NCBI RefSeq assembly: GCF_024609785.1 | Contig: NZ_JANHJQ010000039.1 | Coordinates: 1-36,304 of the forward strand | Reading direction: 5' to 3' | From: Pseudalkalibacillus decolorationis | GTDB taxonomy: Bacteria; Bacillota; Bacilli; Bacillales; Fictibacillaceae | DNA: 36,304 nucleotides | Shown here: positions 9,178 through 16,939 of the stretch, in pieces | How the letters are laid out: each line of letters begins with the position of its first letter | Position numbering within the stretch: the stretch's first letter is position 1 | Notes under the pieces: model-generated | The model's input: only the letters and a program-made list of their open reading frames with translations | Told to the model about the DNA's origin: nothing | Databases searched by the model: none | Program-made: the position numbers and the translations under genes

Positions 9178-9705
9178 CTATTTATAGACCAAATTCACAT
9201 AACGGTGCACGAATCGGCGAATTTCACGTTCCTGAAAATAGTAATGGAATTGGCATCGATGTGCATTTTTAAAGTAACTGAATTCTGTTTTCAAATAACG
9301 TTCAAGCTGTTTACGATGAATATGCACGACAAGCTCATTATTTTGAAACGGTACGACAATTTTCAAAACCGTTATATAATGTAACTCTTTGAAAAGGTAC
9401 ACAAGGTTATCGAGTAAAAGCTTACCGATCTTCATTTTCGAACCAAAATAATGATCATAGTCATCAAGGAATTCTGGTGAAACGTGATCAACATTCTCAA
9501 AACGAACGACAGCTTCTTTTCCATTCCAATATGCATCCCTTATATAATCACTACCGCGTAATCGTGATACAGCTGACAAAAAGAAAAAACGATCCTGTTG
9601 TTCATGTTCTTCTTCGACTTTTTTGGCATTCGGACGAATCAACGCGTCGCACATTCTAAACTCTCCATTTATGTAGACCATTGACATTCTCTTTTTTGGT
9701 TCCAT
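9178..9705 (-). CDS. Hypothetical protein, 175 residues
   Basis: I do not recognise this protein. It is probably soluble: no signal peptide or membrane segment is visible. The N terminus (MEPKKRMSMVYINGEFRM) is basic and the body is rich in aromatic and charged residues. The C-terminal third is dense in His, Arg, Tyr and Phe (AHRCQFHYYFQEREIRRFVH). The ATG at 9705 is preferred over a GTG four codons upstream, because the GTG overlaps the G-rich ribosome site AAAAGGTGGGG. It sits between yvoF and the antiporter gene, a place where I recall no such gene in B. subtilis. It is separated from yvoF by repeat B and has a hairpin after its stop, so it may be its own unit. Length and composition suggest a real gene. 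Confidence 0.7.
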   Translation of the reverse strand: MEPKKRMSMVYINGEFRMCDALIRPNAKKVEEEHEQQDRFFFLSAVSRLRGSDYIRDAYWNGKEAVVRFENVDHVSPEFLDDYDHYFGSKMKIGKLLLDNLVYLFKELHYITVLKIVVPFQNNELVVHIHRKQLERYLKTEFSYFKNAHRCQFHYYFQEREIRRFVHRYVNLVYK

Positions 9706-9732
9706 ATGACACCCCACCTTTTCACATTAATA

Positions 9733-9790
9733 AACATCAGTGCAACTAAGTTTCATCTGCACTAACGCTTGGTTTCGCCAAGTTTATTCT
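9733..9790 (-). repeat. Repeat B, diverged copy
   Basis: Read on the minus strand, AAACTTGG-CGAA-ACCAAG is followed by TTAG, then ACTTAGTTGCACT and ATG. This matches the order of blocks in the B copies at 24084 and 35750 (ACTTGG-hairpin-CCAAG, TAGGCGATTA, CTTAGTTGC). It starts within 5 bases of the yvoF stop codon and may act as its 3' hairpin. Confidence 0.5.
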
Positions 9791-9794
9791 ATTT

Positions 9795-10322
9795 CTATAT
9801 ATCGTCGGTATTGGACATTAGTTTACGCTTGTCCATTTCCTCTCTCGTGTAAATTAATTTCATCGGATTCCCACCAACAAACGCTCCTGCAGGGACATCC
9901 TTATGGACAAGAGTTCCTGCTGAAACAACGGCCTGTTCCCCAATCGTAACACCAGGTAAAATCGTGCTGTTTGCGCCAATCATTACTTCATCACCGATTA
10001 TAACATCTCCGAGACGATATTCCTCAATTAAATATTCGTGAGCGAGAATGGTCGTATTATACCCAATAATGGAGTTACGTCCAATTGAGATCCGCTCAGG
10101 GAACATTATATCAACCATCACCATTAATGCAACAGCTGATTGTTCACCGACCTCCATCTTTAGGAACCGGCGATACAACCAATTCTTTAATGCAATGATC
10201 GGCGTATAACGAGCAATCTGGATCACAATAAAGTTTTTCAATACTTTTACAAAAGGAACTGTCTTATAGATCTGCCAGAGAGCATTGCCTCCCTTAACAG
10301 GATAACGTTCGGTCTTCCTCAT
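9795..10322 (-). CDS. yvoF: Hexapeptide-repeat acyltransferase YvoF
   Basis: A 175-residue protein of the left-handed beta-helix acyltransferase superfamily. The hexapeptide repeats run from about residue 60 to 160, for example ISIGRNSIIGYNTTILAHEY and IGDEVMIGANSTILPGVTIG, ending AGTLVHKDVPAGAFVGGNP as in CoA-dependent O-acetyltransferases. The N terminus (MRKTERYPVKGGNALW) matches B. subtilis YvoF as I remember it, which supports this start even though it overlaps the end of ppaX by 29 bases. The acceptor substrate is unknown. Last gene of the hprK-lgt-yvoD-ppaX-yvoF group. Confidence 0.88.
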   Translation of the reverse strand: MRKTERYPVKGGNALWQIYKTVPFVKVLKNFIVIQIARYTPIIALKNWLYRRFLKMEVGEQSAVALMVMVDIMFPERISIGRNSIIGYNTTILAHEYLIEEYRLGDVIIGDEVMIGANSTILPGVTIGEQAVVSAGTLVHKDVPAGAFVGGNPMKLIYTREEMDKRKLMSNTDDI

Positions 10323-10965
10323 TATACGTCACTCCCAGAACCTTTAGTAAGTCTGGCATTGCTTCAAGCATAATATCTGGATTATAGTTTTCGAGATAGG
10401 CTCTTCCTTTAAGTGTCCAAGCGACTGCTGCAGTCAATGTACCCGCATTTTGGCCAGCTTCAATATCGTAACGGCTATCACCGACCATAATTGCAGAACT
10501 AATGTCAGATTGAAGCTTGTCCAACGCACGATGAACGGGTTCCGGATCCGGCTTTGCATGCTCAACGTCATCAAGGGTAACGATTGTTGTGAAATAGGCA
10601 CTTAAACCAGTAAGCTCTAAACCTAACTCTGCCGCATCCCTCATTTTTGTCGTCACAACCCCAAGCTTAAATCCTTTATCATGTAGCATCTTCACCGTTT
10701 CAACTACACCCTCAAAAGCATGAACATACTCCTCATGATGGGCAAGATTATGTTCTTTATACGTCTTTACAAGCGAATCAACCTGACCTTCATCGACTGT
10801 TTTAAAACTATCGACAAGAGGCTGACCGATGAATGCGATAATATCCTCTCTAGTAAAACGACCAGGATAATAGCGTTCCAATGTATGAGAAAAGGAAGCG
10901 ATGATCAACTCGTTCGTGTTAATCAACGTCCCGTCCAGATCAAATAAGATTGTATCAATTTTCAT
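10294..10965 (-). CDS. ppaX: Pyrophosphatase PpaX (HAD family)
   Basis: PpaX hydrolyses the pyrophosphate released when HprK dephosphorylates HPr(Ser-P) by phosphorolysis, pulling that reaction forward. HAD motifs are complete: I FDLDGTLINT with the nucleophile Asp near residue 9, II VVTTKMR, III the Lys of HAKPDPEPV, and IV MVGDSRYDIEAG. The cap domain lies between motifs I and II. At 223 residues it is close to the B. subtilis protein. The start overlaps the yvoD stop (ATGA), and its own end overlaps yvoF by 29 bases. Its place in the same group as hprK fits its role. Confidence 0.92.
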   Translation of the reverse strand: MKIDTILFDLDGTLINTNELIIASFSHTLERYYPGRFTREDIIAFIGQPLVDSFKTVDEGQVDSLVKTYKEHNLAHHEEYVHAFEGVVETVKMLHDKGFKLGVVTTKMRDAAELGLELTGLSAYFTTIVTLDDVEHAKPDPEPVHRALDKLQSDISSAIMVGDSRYDIEAGQNAGTLTAAVAWTLKGRAYLENYNPDIMLEAMPDLLKVLGVTYNEEDRTLSC

Positions 10966-11918
10966 AAATTAGCTTCCTTCCGATGTTCTACTTTTTGTGC
11001 ATCTACACGCTTCCAAACCCATGCAACAAGCATCGTCAAAATTATAGCAACCACAAGTCGAATGACCAACAGCGGCCAAATCGGAATTCCGAGTGGTATA
11101 AAGATCAGTGTATCCTCAATGACAGCATGACAGGCAACGAGAAAGATGAATGCAAGATACAAATCCTTCTTTTCAACACCGTCCTCTTTAACAGCCTGAA
11201 TCATAACACCTGCTCCATATGCCAGGCCAAAAGCAATCCCTGCAGCGAGTGTAGTCGATGTGTTTTCTTTCATTCCAAGCGCTCTCGTAACCGGAGACAT
11301 CCACTTAGAAAAGACATTCAGCCATTTCAGGTCCTTCATGATTTGGATAAAAATCATCAGCGGAATAACAATGGCCGCAAGCTGAAGAATACCAACTAAT
11401 CCCTTTTCAATTCCGAGCCAAATAATATTCCAAACCCCGGATACATTCTGCTCTGTAGAAGAAATGAACCCATAAACAGCCTGTTCTGATCCACCGTTCC
11501 AAATAAGAGAAATTGCAACCCCCGTAAAGAGTGCCAGGCCGATACGTACAACAAGCACAACCCACATTTTGATACCGACCTTCGCAGCGACGGTCGATTC
11601 GATGAGTAGATTATGAGAAAAGGATAGCATCACTGCAAGTATGAAGACTTCCTTTACCGTTAAATCAAGACTCAGAATCGCACCAATCCCTGCGTACAGG
11701 TTCAGGAAGTTCCCTATAACAAGCGGTAAGGCAGCTTCTCCTGATAACCCGATCCAAGACATCAATGGTTCGGCTAATTTTACAAGCCAATCCATGATCG
11801 GGGTCTGACTGAGAATCGTCACAAGTAGGGTAATCGGAAAAATTACTTTCCCGAGCGTCCATGTTGTTTCAAGCCCCACCAATATTCCCTTTTTCAATGT
11901 GTTTAGCATACAGACCAC
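10962..11918 (-). CDS. yvoD: Membrane protein YvoD (nucleoside-recognition/gate domain)
   Basis: An integral membrane protein of about 318 residues and 8 or so hydrophobic helices. It shows two related halves that resemble the gate domain of nucleoside transporters and spore maturation proteins SpmA/SpmB: N-terminal LLVTILSQTPIMDWLVKLAEP, and C-terminal FSKWMSPVTRALGMKENTS with AGIAFGLAYGAGVMIQA. Substrate and function are unknown to me. A GTG at 11918 sits about 5 bases after AAGGGG. The ATG at 11909 (MLNTLKKG) is the alternative. It is 80 bases after lgt and overlaps ppaX by 4 bases. Confidence 0.82.
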   Translation of the reverse strand: MVCMLNTLKKGILVGLETTWTLGKVIFPITLLVTILSQTPIMDWLVKLAEPLMSWIGLSGEAALPLVIGNFLNLYAGIGAILSLDLTVKEVFILAVMLSFSHNLLIESTVAAKVGIKMWVVLVVRIGLALFTGVAISLIWNGGSEQAVYGFISSTEQNVSGVWNIIWLGIEKGLVGILQLAAIVIPLMIFIQIMKDLKWLNVFSKWMSPVTRALGMKENTSTTLAAGIAFGLAYGAGVMIQAVKEDGVEKKDLYLAFIFLVACHAVIEDTLIFIPLGIPIWPLLVIRLVVAIILTMLVAWVWKRVDAQKVEHRKEANL

Positions 11919-11998
11919 ACACTCCCCTTGCTGTACTCTCTCTTTTGCTGTTCCATTTATCCGGTAATCACAATGAGTTTAAAACATCCCGTACTTTA

Positions 11999-12811
11999 TT
12001 ACAGCTCTTCGTATTGTTTTTTCGCCAATCCGCTTTTGCGACGGTAAGCAATCAAGATCAGACTGAGAGCAATTAACACTATGGAAATCACCTGTGCAAC
12101 ACGTAGAGAATCAGTTAGCATAAGGCTATCTGTTCGCATTCCCTCAATGAAAAACCGGCCGACTGAATACCAGATGACGTAGCTTAAAAACACCTCACCG
12201 CGACGTGGGTTGAATCGTCTTAGCACAAGCAACATTACAAAACCTAGCAAATTCCAGAGCGACTCATATAGGAACGTAGGATGATAGTACGTTCCATTTA
12301 TGTACATCTGATCGATAATCCAATCGGGTAAATAAAGGCCCTCTAAGAATGCCCGGCTTACTTCACCGCCATGCGCTTCCTGATTCATAAAATTACCCCA
12401 GCGGCCGATTGCCTGACCAAGGATAATACTAGGTGCCGCAATATCTACAAGCTTCCAGAATGATAGTTTTTTGATTTTCGTAAAAACATAAGCCGTTAAC
12501 ACAGATCCAATCAAGGCTCCATGAATAGCGATTCCACCTTCCCAAATGGCGAAAACATCACCAAGATGGTTTTTATAATAGTCCCATTCAAACGCAACAT
12601 AATAAATTCTCGCAGAAAGAATCGCGATCGGAACCGCGTAAAGCACAACATCGACAAAGACATCTTTATCCATCCCAAGCCTTCTTGACTCTCTGACGGC
12701 CAGGAAAAGCCCGAGCAATGCTCCAAACCCGATAATAATTCCATACCAATATACTGTTAATGGCCCTAGTTCAAAGGCCACTCTGTCTAAAGGCTGAATA
12801 TCCGAAACCAT
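11999..12811 (-). CDS. lgt: Prolipoprotein diacylglyceryl transferase
   Basis: Lgt moves a diacylglyceryl group from phosphatidylglycerol to the lipobox Cys of prolipoproteins, on the outer face of the cytoplasmic membrane. The 270-residue protein has seven hydrophobic segments. It carries the family signature [16 protein letters not shown] (about residue 135), [14 protein letters not shown] with the conserved His, and [12 protein letters not shown] further on. Length equals the family norm. It lies 72 bases after hprK and ahead of yvoD, the same order as in B. subtilis. Confidence 0.96.
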   Translation of the reverse strand: MVSDIQPLDRVAFELGPLTVYWYGIIIGFGALLGLFLAVRESRRLGMDKDVFVDVVLYAVPIAILSARIYYVAFEWDYYKNHLGDVFAIWEGGIAIHGALIGSVLTAYVFTKIKKLSFWKLVDIAAPSIILGQAIGRWGNFMNQEAHGGEVSRAFLEGLYLPDWIIDQMYINGTYYHPTFLYESLWNLLGFVMLLVLRRFNPRRGEVFLSYVIWYSVGRFFIEGMRTDSLMLTDSLRVAQVISIVLIALSLILIAYRRKSGLAKKQYEEL

Positions 12812-12883
12812 TTAAGTTCCTCCTATTATTAAAAATCAGTCACGTCCTATGATAACATCGATCTCCCTAACTTCTTGTAAGCC

Positions 12884-13819
12884 CTAAAAATCATCGGGCT
12901 CTGTTGAATCTAATACTTGATTCAGTTTATCTGAGAATTGCTGTGCTGCGTTTACGCCCATCTTCTTCAGACGGAAATTCATCGCTGCAACTTCAATAAT
13001 TACAGCAAGGTTCCGTCCAGGACGAACAGGAATGGTTACCCTTGGCAAGTCGCAATCAATAATTTTCATTGTTTCTTCATCCAAGCCAAGTCGATCGTAG
13101 GCTTTTTTCGGATCCCATGTTTCTAGATTTATCGTCAATGCAATCTTTTTATACGTACGAATCGCACCCGCACCAAACAATGTCATTACATTGATAATAC
13201 CGACCCCGCGGATTTCAAGCAAATGCTGAATCAAATCGGGCGCACTCCCAATTAACGTTGTTTCATCCTCTTGGCGAATATCAACAGAATCATCCGCAAC
13301 AAGTCGGTGACCCCGTTTAACAAGCTCAAGTGCGGTTTCACTTTTACCAACACCGCTTGAACCCGTAATAAGTATGCCAATTCCGTATATTTCGACGAGT
13401 ACACCATGTATGGCCGTCGTTGGAGCAAGCTTACTTTCTAGATAATTCGTTATCCGGCTGCTTAAACGTGTCGTTGTCAGCTGGGATCGCATCAACGGGA
13501 TACCTATTTCTTCGGTGGCCTCTGCAAGCTCTGGTGGAATCTCCATTTCACGCGAAATAACAATACCAGGAGTTTGTTCAGTACAAAGCCTTCGGAGTCG
13601 CTCTCTCCTTATTCGTGCATCCAAACCATTGACAAAAGAAAGCTCTGTTTTACCGAGCAACTGAAGTCGATCTGCCGGATAATAGGCAAAATAACCAGCC
13701 ATTTCTAGACCAGGCCTCGAAAGATCACTTGTTGCGATCGTGCGATTGATTCCCTCCACCCCACTAACAAGTTCAAGCTGAAACTTATCAATTAAATCTT
13801 TTATTTGTACGTTTGCCAT
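12884..13819 (-). CDS. hprK: HPr kinase/phosphorylase
   Basis: HprK phosphorylates HPr on Ser-46 when fructose-1,6-bisphosphate is high and removes the phosphate with Pi when it is low, so it sets CcpA-dependent carbon catabolite control. Residues about 130-311 form the catalytic domain, with Walker [10 protein letters not shown] (about residue 153), the Asp pair in [11 protein letters not shown], and the signature [18 protein letters not shown]. The N-terminal domain ends near [20 protein letters not shown]. The ATG at 13819 ([13 protein letters not shown]) is preferred over a GTG six codons upstream because it matches known HprK N termini. 311 residues, normal. Confidence 0.96.
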   Translation of the reverse strand: MANVQIKDLIDKFQLELVSGVEGINRTIATSDLSRPGLEMAGYFAYYPADRLQLLGKTELSFVNGLDARIRRERLRRLCTEQTPGIVISREMEIPPELAEATEEIGIPLMRSQLTTTRLSSRITNYLESKLAPTTAIHGVLVEIYGIGILITGSSGVGKSETALELVKRGHRLVADDSVDIRQEDETTLIGSAPDLIQHLLEIRGVGIINVMTLFGAGAIRTYKKIALTINLETWDPKKAYDRLGLDEETMKIIDCDLPRVTIPVRPGRNLAVIIEVAAMNFRLKKMGVNAAQQFSDKLNQVLDSTEPDDF

Positions 13820-13882
13820 TCTGATTGTCACTCCCACTATTAAAGAAAACTAAACAAAGCCAAGCTAAGCGCAGGCTGAATC

Positions 13883-13898
13883 GCATCTATGCAGCAAA
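13883..13898 (+). repeat. Solo copy of the A-repeat tail motif, upstream of hprK
   Basis: GCATCTATGCAGCAAA is identical to the tail of the A repeats at 22896 and 26706 and to the copy at 30874. The region 13820-14150 otherwise holds only an inverted repeat, ACATAC-AAGC-GTATGT (13913-13928), and no convincing gene or promoter. Confidence 0.7.
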
Positions 13899-14150
13899 TT
13901 GTATACTAGTAAACATACAAGCGTATGTACGACCTTTATTTTAGCATGATTTTGAAGTCCATGCCCTACTTACACTTTTTTTACCAAAAACATCAAGGAA
14001 TTATGATGAATTAAACGAATTGTTGTACGATGGAATTAGATTGTGTGATCATGAGTACTGGGTCAGCTGAAAAGTGTTTCCTTACTAACTAGGCTAAACT
14101 TATTATAGGCATAAAGTCGAGCAAAATTTAATGATAGGGGAACGAAAATA

Positions 14151-14657
14151 ATGATAAAGATGAACCTTAATGATCCTGAACAACTGGTAGAGCTGCACAG
14201 TTTACAACACGCTTCTTACAAAATCGAGGCTGAACTAATAGGTTTTGCGGACATTCCACCATTATTAGAAACAGCTGATGATCTGAAAAATTGTGGGGAA
14301 ACGTTTTATGGATATAAGGAAGATGGAAAACTAGCTGGGGCGATCGCTGTTTCGAATGAGGAAGGACTTTGCACAATTTGCCGACTCATCGTCCACCCAG
14401 ACTTTTTCCGCCGAGGGATTGGCAGTGTGATGGTCAGCTATGTTTGCGAACACCTATCATGTAAAAAATTCATCGTCTCAACTGGTACCGAAAATCACCC
14501 TGCGAGACGTTTATACGAAAAACACGGTTTTACCCATATAAGGGATGAGGAGTTAGCAGGTCTTGAATTAGTGATCTCCCATTATGAGAAGACTGGGAAC
14601 GGCATCAATGTTGATGAAAACAAAGGTGAATCGAGCAGTAATGAGGGATCTCTATAA
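14151..14657 (+). CDS. GNAT family N-acetyltransferase
   Basis: A 168-residue acyl-CoA dependent N-acetyltransferase. The acetyl-CoA binding motif A is seen as RLIVHPDFFRRGIGSVMVSYV (about residues 77-97, with RRGIG as the Q/RxxGxG/A signature). Motif B follows as NHPARRLYEKHGF (about 120-132). The C-terminal 20 residues (GINVDENKGESSSNEGSL) look disordered. The substrate cannot be told from sequence. It stands alone on the plus strand between hprK and yvlD, with a half copy of repeat C starting 11 bases after its stop. The start follows GGGGAACG. Confidence 0.85.
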   Translation: MIKMNLNDPEQLVELHSLQHASYKIEAELIGFADIPPLLETADDLKNCGETFYGYKEDGKLAGAIAVSNEEGLCTICRLIVHPDFFRRGIGSVMVSYVCEHLSCKKFIVSTGTENHPARRLYEKHGFTHIRDEELAGLELVISHYEKTGNGINVDENKGESSSNEGSL

Positions 14658-14668
14658 ATTTGTTGTTG

Positions 14669-14696
14669 GTATTTTTATACTTTCTTAACGTGTAAG
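14669..14696 (+). repeat. Half copy of repeat C
   Basis: GTATTTTTATACTTTCTTAA followed by CGTG equals the right part of repeat C (130-153) without the left arm of the hairpin. It lies directly after the acetyltransferase stop. Confidence 0.65.
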
Positions 14697-14704
14697 AATA
14701 AATT

Positions 14705-14728
14705 GGGGATGACATAAAATGTCACCCC
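14705..14728. terminator. Hairpin between convergent genes
   Basis: GGGGATGACAT (14705-14715) pairs with ATGTCACCCC (14719-14728), with one bulged A. It lies between the ends of the plus-strand acetyltransferase gene and minus-strand yvlD. There is no strong T-tract on either side, so terminator activity is uncertain. Confidence 0.45.
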
Positions 14729-14747
14729 CTACACATCTATCTTACCT

Positions 14748-15110
14748 TTATTTTTGTTGCAGTGGTTTTACGATAATATTGTTAATCAACAAGTTTAATA
14801 GTGAAATAATGATCGAAGCTATGAGCGCCATCCCGAATCCGGAAATTTCAAATGAATCGCCCATTATCCAGGCTGTTAAATTCAATGTCACTGCGTTAAT
14901 TACAAACAGAAACAATCCGAGGCTAAGTACGGTTACAGGCAACGTCAAAATTACAAGGATCGGCTTGACAATAACATTCATTACCGAGAGCAATAGACTG
15001 GCGATCACTGCTGCCCCGATTCCTGATAAATAAAACGATTCACTAAAGAATCCGGCAACAACCATTAATACAACTGTGTTGACAACTAAAGAAATCAACC
15101 AACCCTTCAA
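14748..15110 (-). CDS. yvlD: YvlD-like small membrane protein (phage holin 4 superfamily)
   Basis: A 120-residue protein with four hydrophobic helices (for example AAVIASLLLSVMNVIVKPIL and LGLFLFVINAVTLNLTAWIM), the pattern of the YvlD/holin-4 family. The start is a TTG at 15110, chosen because the strong site AAGGAGG lies about 7 bases before it, overlapping the yvlB stop. In B. subtilis yvlABCD is, as I recall, controlled by SigW and linked to envelope stress. Here yvlD follows yvlB by 12 bases and the PspC-like yvlC between them is absent. Molecular function unknown. Confidence 0.82.
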   Translation of the reverse strand: MKGWLISLVVNTVVLMVVAGFFSESFYLSGIGAAVIASLLLSVMNVIVKPILVILTLPVTVLSLGLFLFVINAVTLNLTAWIMGDSFEISGFGMALIASIIISLLNLLINNIIVKPLQQK

Positions 15111-15122
15111 GCCGCTTCCTCC

Positions 15123-16223
15123 TTATCTATTTCCAATTGAAATCGAACCAGTCTTTGCCTCCGCCTCGATCTCATAAGTTATCGGTGCACCATCGTTTGC
15201 GATAAAGTTCATTCGCTTCTGTACAACCTCTTTGCTCTCCTTTAAAATTTCTACTTGATCAAGACTGCAGTTTAAACTACCAAGTGTTGCCTTCATATTC
15301 CCATCGACCTTCAACCCTTCAGGTATAAACATTTCAATTTTTCCTGCAACCGTTTTTAGCGAAGCCTTGCCAGCTTGTGCATCATCGAGGGTAAAATTAA
15401 TTGCCCCATTTAACGTCTCTGCCTCCACGTCCTCATAGCTGCCATTCAACCGAATTGTACCATTTAACGTCTCGAGCTTCGATTCAGTCCACTTTCCATT
15501 TTCTATATTAATTTTGCCATTAGAGGTCGATGCATTCAACACTTTTCCTTCAACCTTGCTTAGAGTAACTGCTCCGTTTGAAGTGCGTACATTTGCTTTG
15601 TTTGTCTGAAGATCCACTGCTGTGATTGCACCATTCGAAGTTCTCAGCTGAATTTCATCATACATTTTCGTCGGAACATACATGTGAGCATGAACCTTCA
15701 GCTTGTTCTCATCGACAATGAACTGAAGCTCCCCGGATCCAATTGCAAATCGGACATTGTTCATAAAGTACGCTTTCGCATCCTCTTGTGTTTGCACCCT
15801 ATAAACCGATGCTTGGCACTCCACTCTTACACTCTCTTCTTCCCAAGGGCGTAACTGGATTCCACCATTAATAATTTGCATCTTGATCCGGTCGATCTCA
15901 CTCACATTTTCCTGAAAAACATGATCAACCTGGAAAGACTGACCGAAATTCAAATCGAAATCTGTGTCTTTCAATTTTGTTACTACCTTATCAAAAAAGC
16001 TTGAAAACTTGCTAACTGTCGAACTTTCTTTTTTCGGACGATCCCGATGTTCATTATGAGACGGCCCGCTTTCAACATCTTCAGTTACATGCTTAGATAG
16101 TTCCGTCGAGTCTTTTTGATCGATAGGCTCTGTATTACCAATTGTTTTTAAAAGTTCAACCGCTTCGGCAGATGTAATCTTTCCTTCATCCAGCATGCGC
16201 AAAATCATTTTCCGCTCTTCCAT
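15123..16223 (-). CDS. yvlB: YvlB/LiaX-like DUF4097 protein
   Basis: A 366-residue protein with two parts. Residues 1-30 (MILRMLDEGKITSAEAVELL) are a short helical SHOCT-like domain. After a charged linker, residues about 100-366 form a DUF4097 beta-solenoid with repeated turns such as VDLQTNKANVRTSNGAVTL and AETLNGAINF, where the TSNG/TLNG motif recurs at least five times. It has no signal peptide. The same architecture is found in B. subtilis YvlB (about the same length) and enterococcal LiaX, which senses antimicrobial peptides. A role in envelope stress is inferred from that and from coupling to yvlD. The start follows AAAAGGGGAG. Confidence 0.85.
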   Translation of the reverse strand: MEERKMILRMLDEGKITSAEAVELLKTIGNTEPIDQKDSTELSKHVTEDVESGPSHNEHRDRPKKESSTVSKFSSFFDKVVTKLKDTDFDLNFGQSFQVDHVFQENVSEIDRIKMQIINGGIQLRPWEEESVRVECQASVYRVQTQEDAKAYFMNNVRFAIGSGELQFIVDENKLKVHAHMYVPTKMYDEIQLRTSNGAITAVDLQTNKANVRTSNGAVTLSKVEGKVLNASTSNGKINIENGKWTESKLETLNGTIRLNGSYEDVEAETLNGAINFTLDDAQAGKASLKTVAGKIEMFIPEGLKVDGNMKATLGSLNCSLDQVEILKESKEVVQKRMNFIANDGAPITYEIEAEAKTGSISIGNR

Positions 16224-16314
16224 ACCGCACTCCCCTTTTCTCAGATCCTCTTAACTTACTATGCGAACATTTAGCCTAACAGAAGGTGATTTTCACATTT
16301 TCAAAAGTTTCTTG

Positions 16315-16353
16315 CACGTTAAGAAAGTATAAAAATACTTTCTATAGTATAAG
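16315..16353 (-). repeat. Repeat C, copy 2 (inverted)
   Basis: On the minus strand this reads the same as 114-153, including ATACTATAG, the perfect hairpin AGAAAGTAT-TTTT-ATACTTTCT, and TAACGTG. It lies between the end of the DUF4870-like gene and the start of yvlB. Confidence 0.75.
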
Positions 16354-16368
16354 ACGCTTCCGCTTTTG

Positions 16369-16743
16369 TTAAAACGTGGACGAATCTAAATGGTCTACTG
16401 GCTTCATTCGACCACTTTTCGAATGCCCTCTTTTTAAAATTTTCATGCCAATAACTACATTCATCGTAACAACGCTTATCGCGACTCCACCAAATAAAAT
16501 GATGCATGTGATCGTCACACCATTGAATATTTGTCCTAGTTCAAAGAATGTAATCGATAAAAGCGCAAGTGAAACAATTGGGATCAAATGCAACCACAGT
16601 GCTTTACGCGCATGCTCCTGCACTCCCTTATCCTCGCTTGTTAGATAAATAATGGCCGCCACCAAAAAAGGTGCACAAAATATACTGAGATAGCTAATTG
16701 ATGAAATGACCCGATCAGACCAAGACACCTTACTCTCCTCCAT
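16369..16743 (-). CDS. DUF4870-like membrane protein
   Basis: A 124-residue protein with three hydrophobic helices: ISYLSIFCAPFLVAAIIYL (about 18-36), LHLIPIVSLALLSITFF (about 50-66) and VTITCIILFGGVAISVVTM (about 75-95). The helix-loop segment SEDKGVQEHARKALWLHL after helix 1 is typical of the DUF4870 family (Tic20-like fold). It may be the counterpart of B. subtilis yvlA, the gene before yvlB, but I cannot confirm that. It has a hydrophilic, basic C-terminal tail. The 146-base gap to yvlB holds repeat C. Confidence 0.72.
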   Translation of the reverse strand: MEESKVSWSDRVISSISYLSIFCAPFLVAAIIYLTSEDKGVQEHARKALWLHLIPIVSLALLSITFFELGQIFNGVTITCIILFGGVAISVVTMNVVIGMKILKRGHSKSGRMKPVDHLDSSTF

Positions 16744-16844
16744 TCTGACCCCTGTAACAGGTACTCTTTTATAAATTTATGTATATTACTTTTTACCTTT
16801 CAATTGGAACAAAATTCAATCCCCTTTTTTCTTTTCGACACAAA

Positions 16845-16880
16845 AAGGAAAAAGCCTTCTAAGTTAGACTTAAAAGGCTT
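16845..16880 (-). terminator. Terminator of uvrBA
   Basis: A 13-bp stem (16852-16864 with 16868-16880, one wobble, loop of 3) precedes a T-rich tract on the minus strand, AAGGCTTTTTCC. It lies 60 bases after the uvrA stop. Confidence 0.88.
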
Positions 16881-16939
16881 AATTCGCACACAAATAAGGG
16901 TTCGAATAATAGGGTTTTATGCTTCCTATACGAAAGGCG

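Noticed and set aside
10983-11399. 138-residue frame opposite yvoD
   Set aside because: Antisense shadow of a well-supported gene, with low-complexity Asn/Lys/His composition and no start signal.
13944-14070. Open stretch on the plus strand ending NYDELNELLYDGIRLCDHEYW
   Set aside because: It looks somewhat protein-like but has no start codon and no ribosome site, and is under 45 codons. Possibly a remnant, but not strong enough to list.
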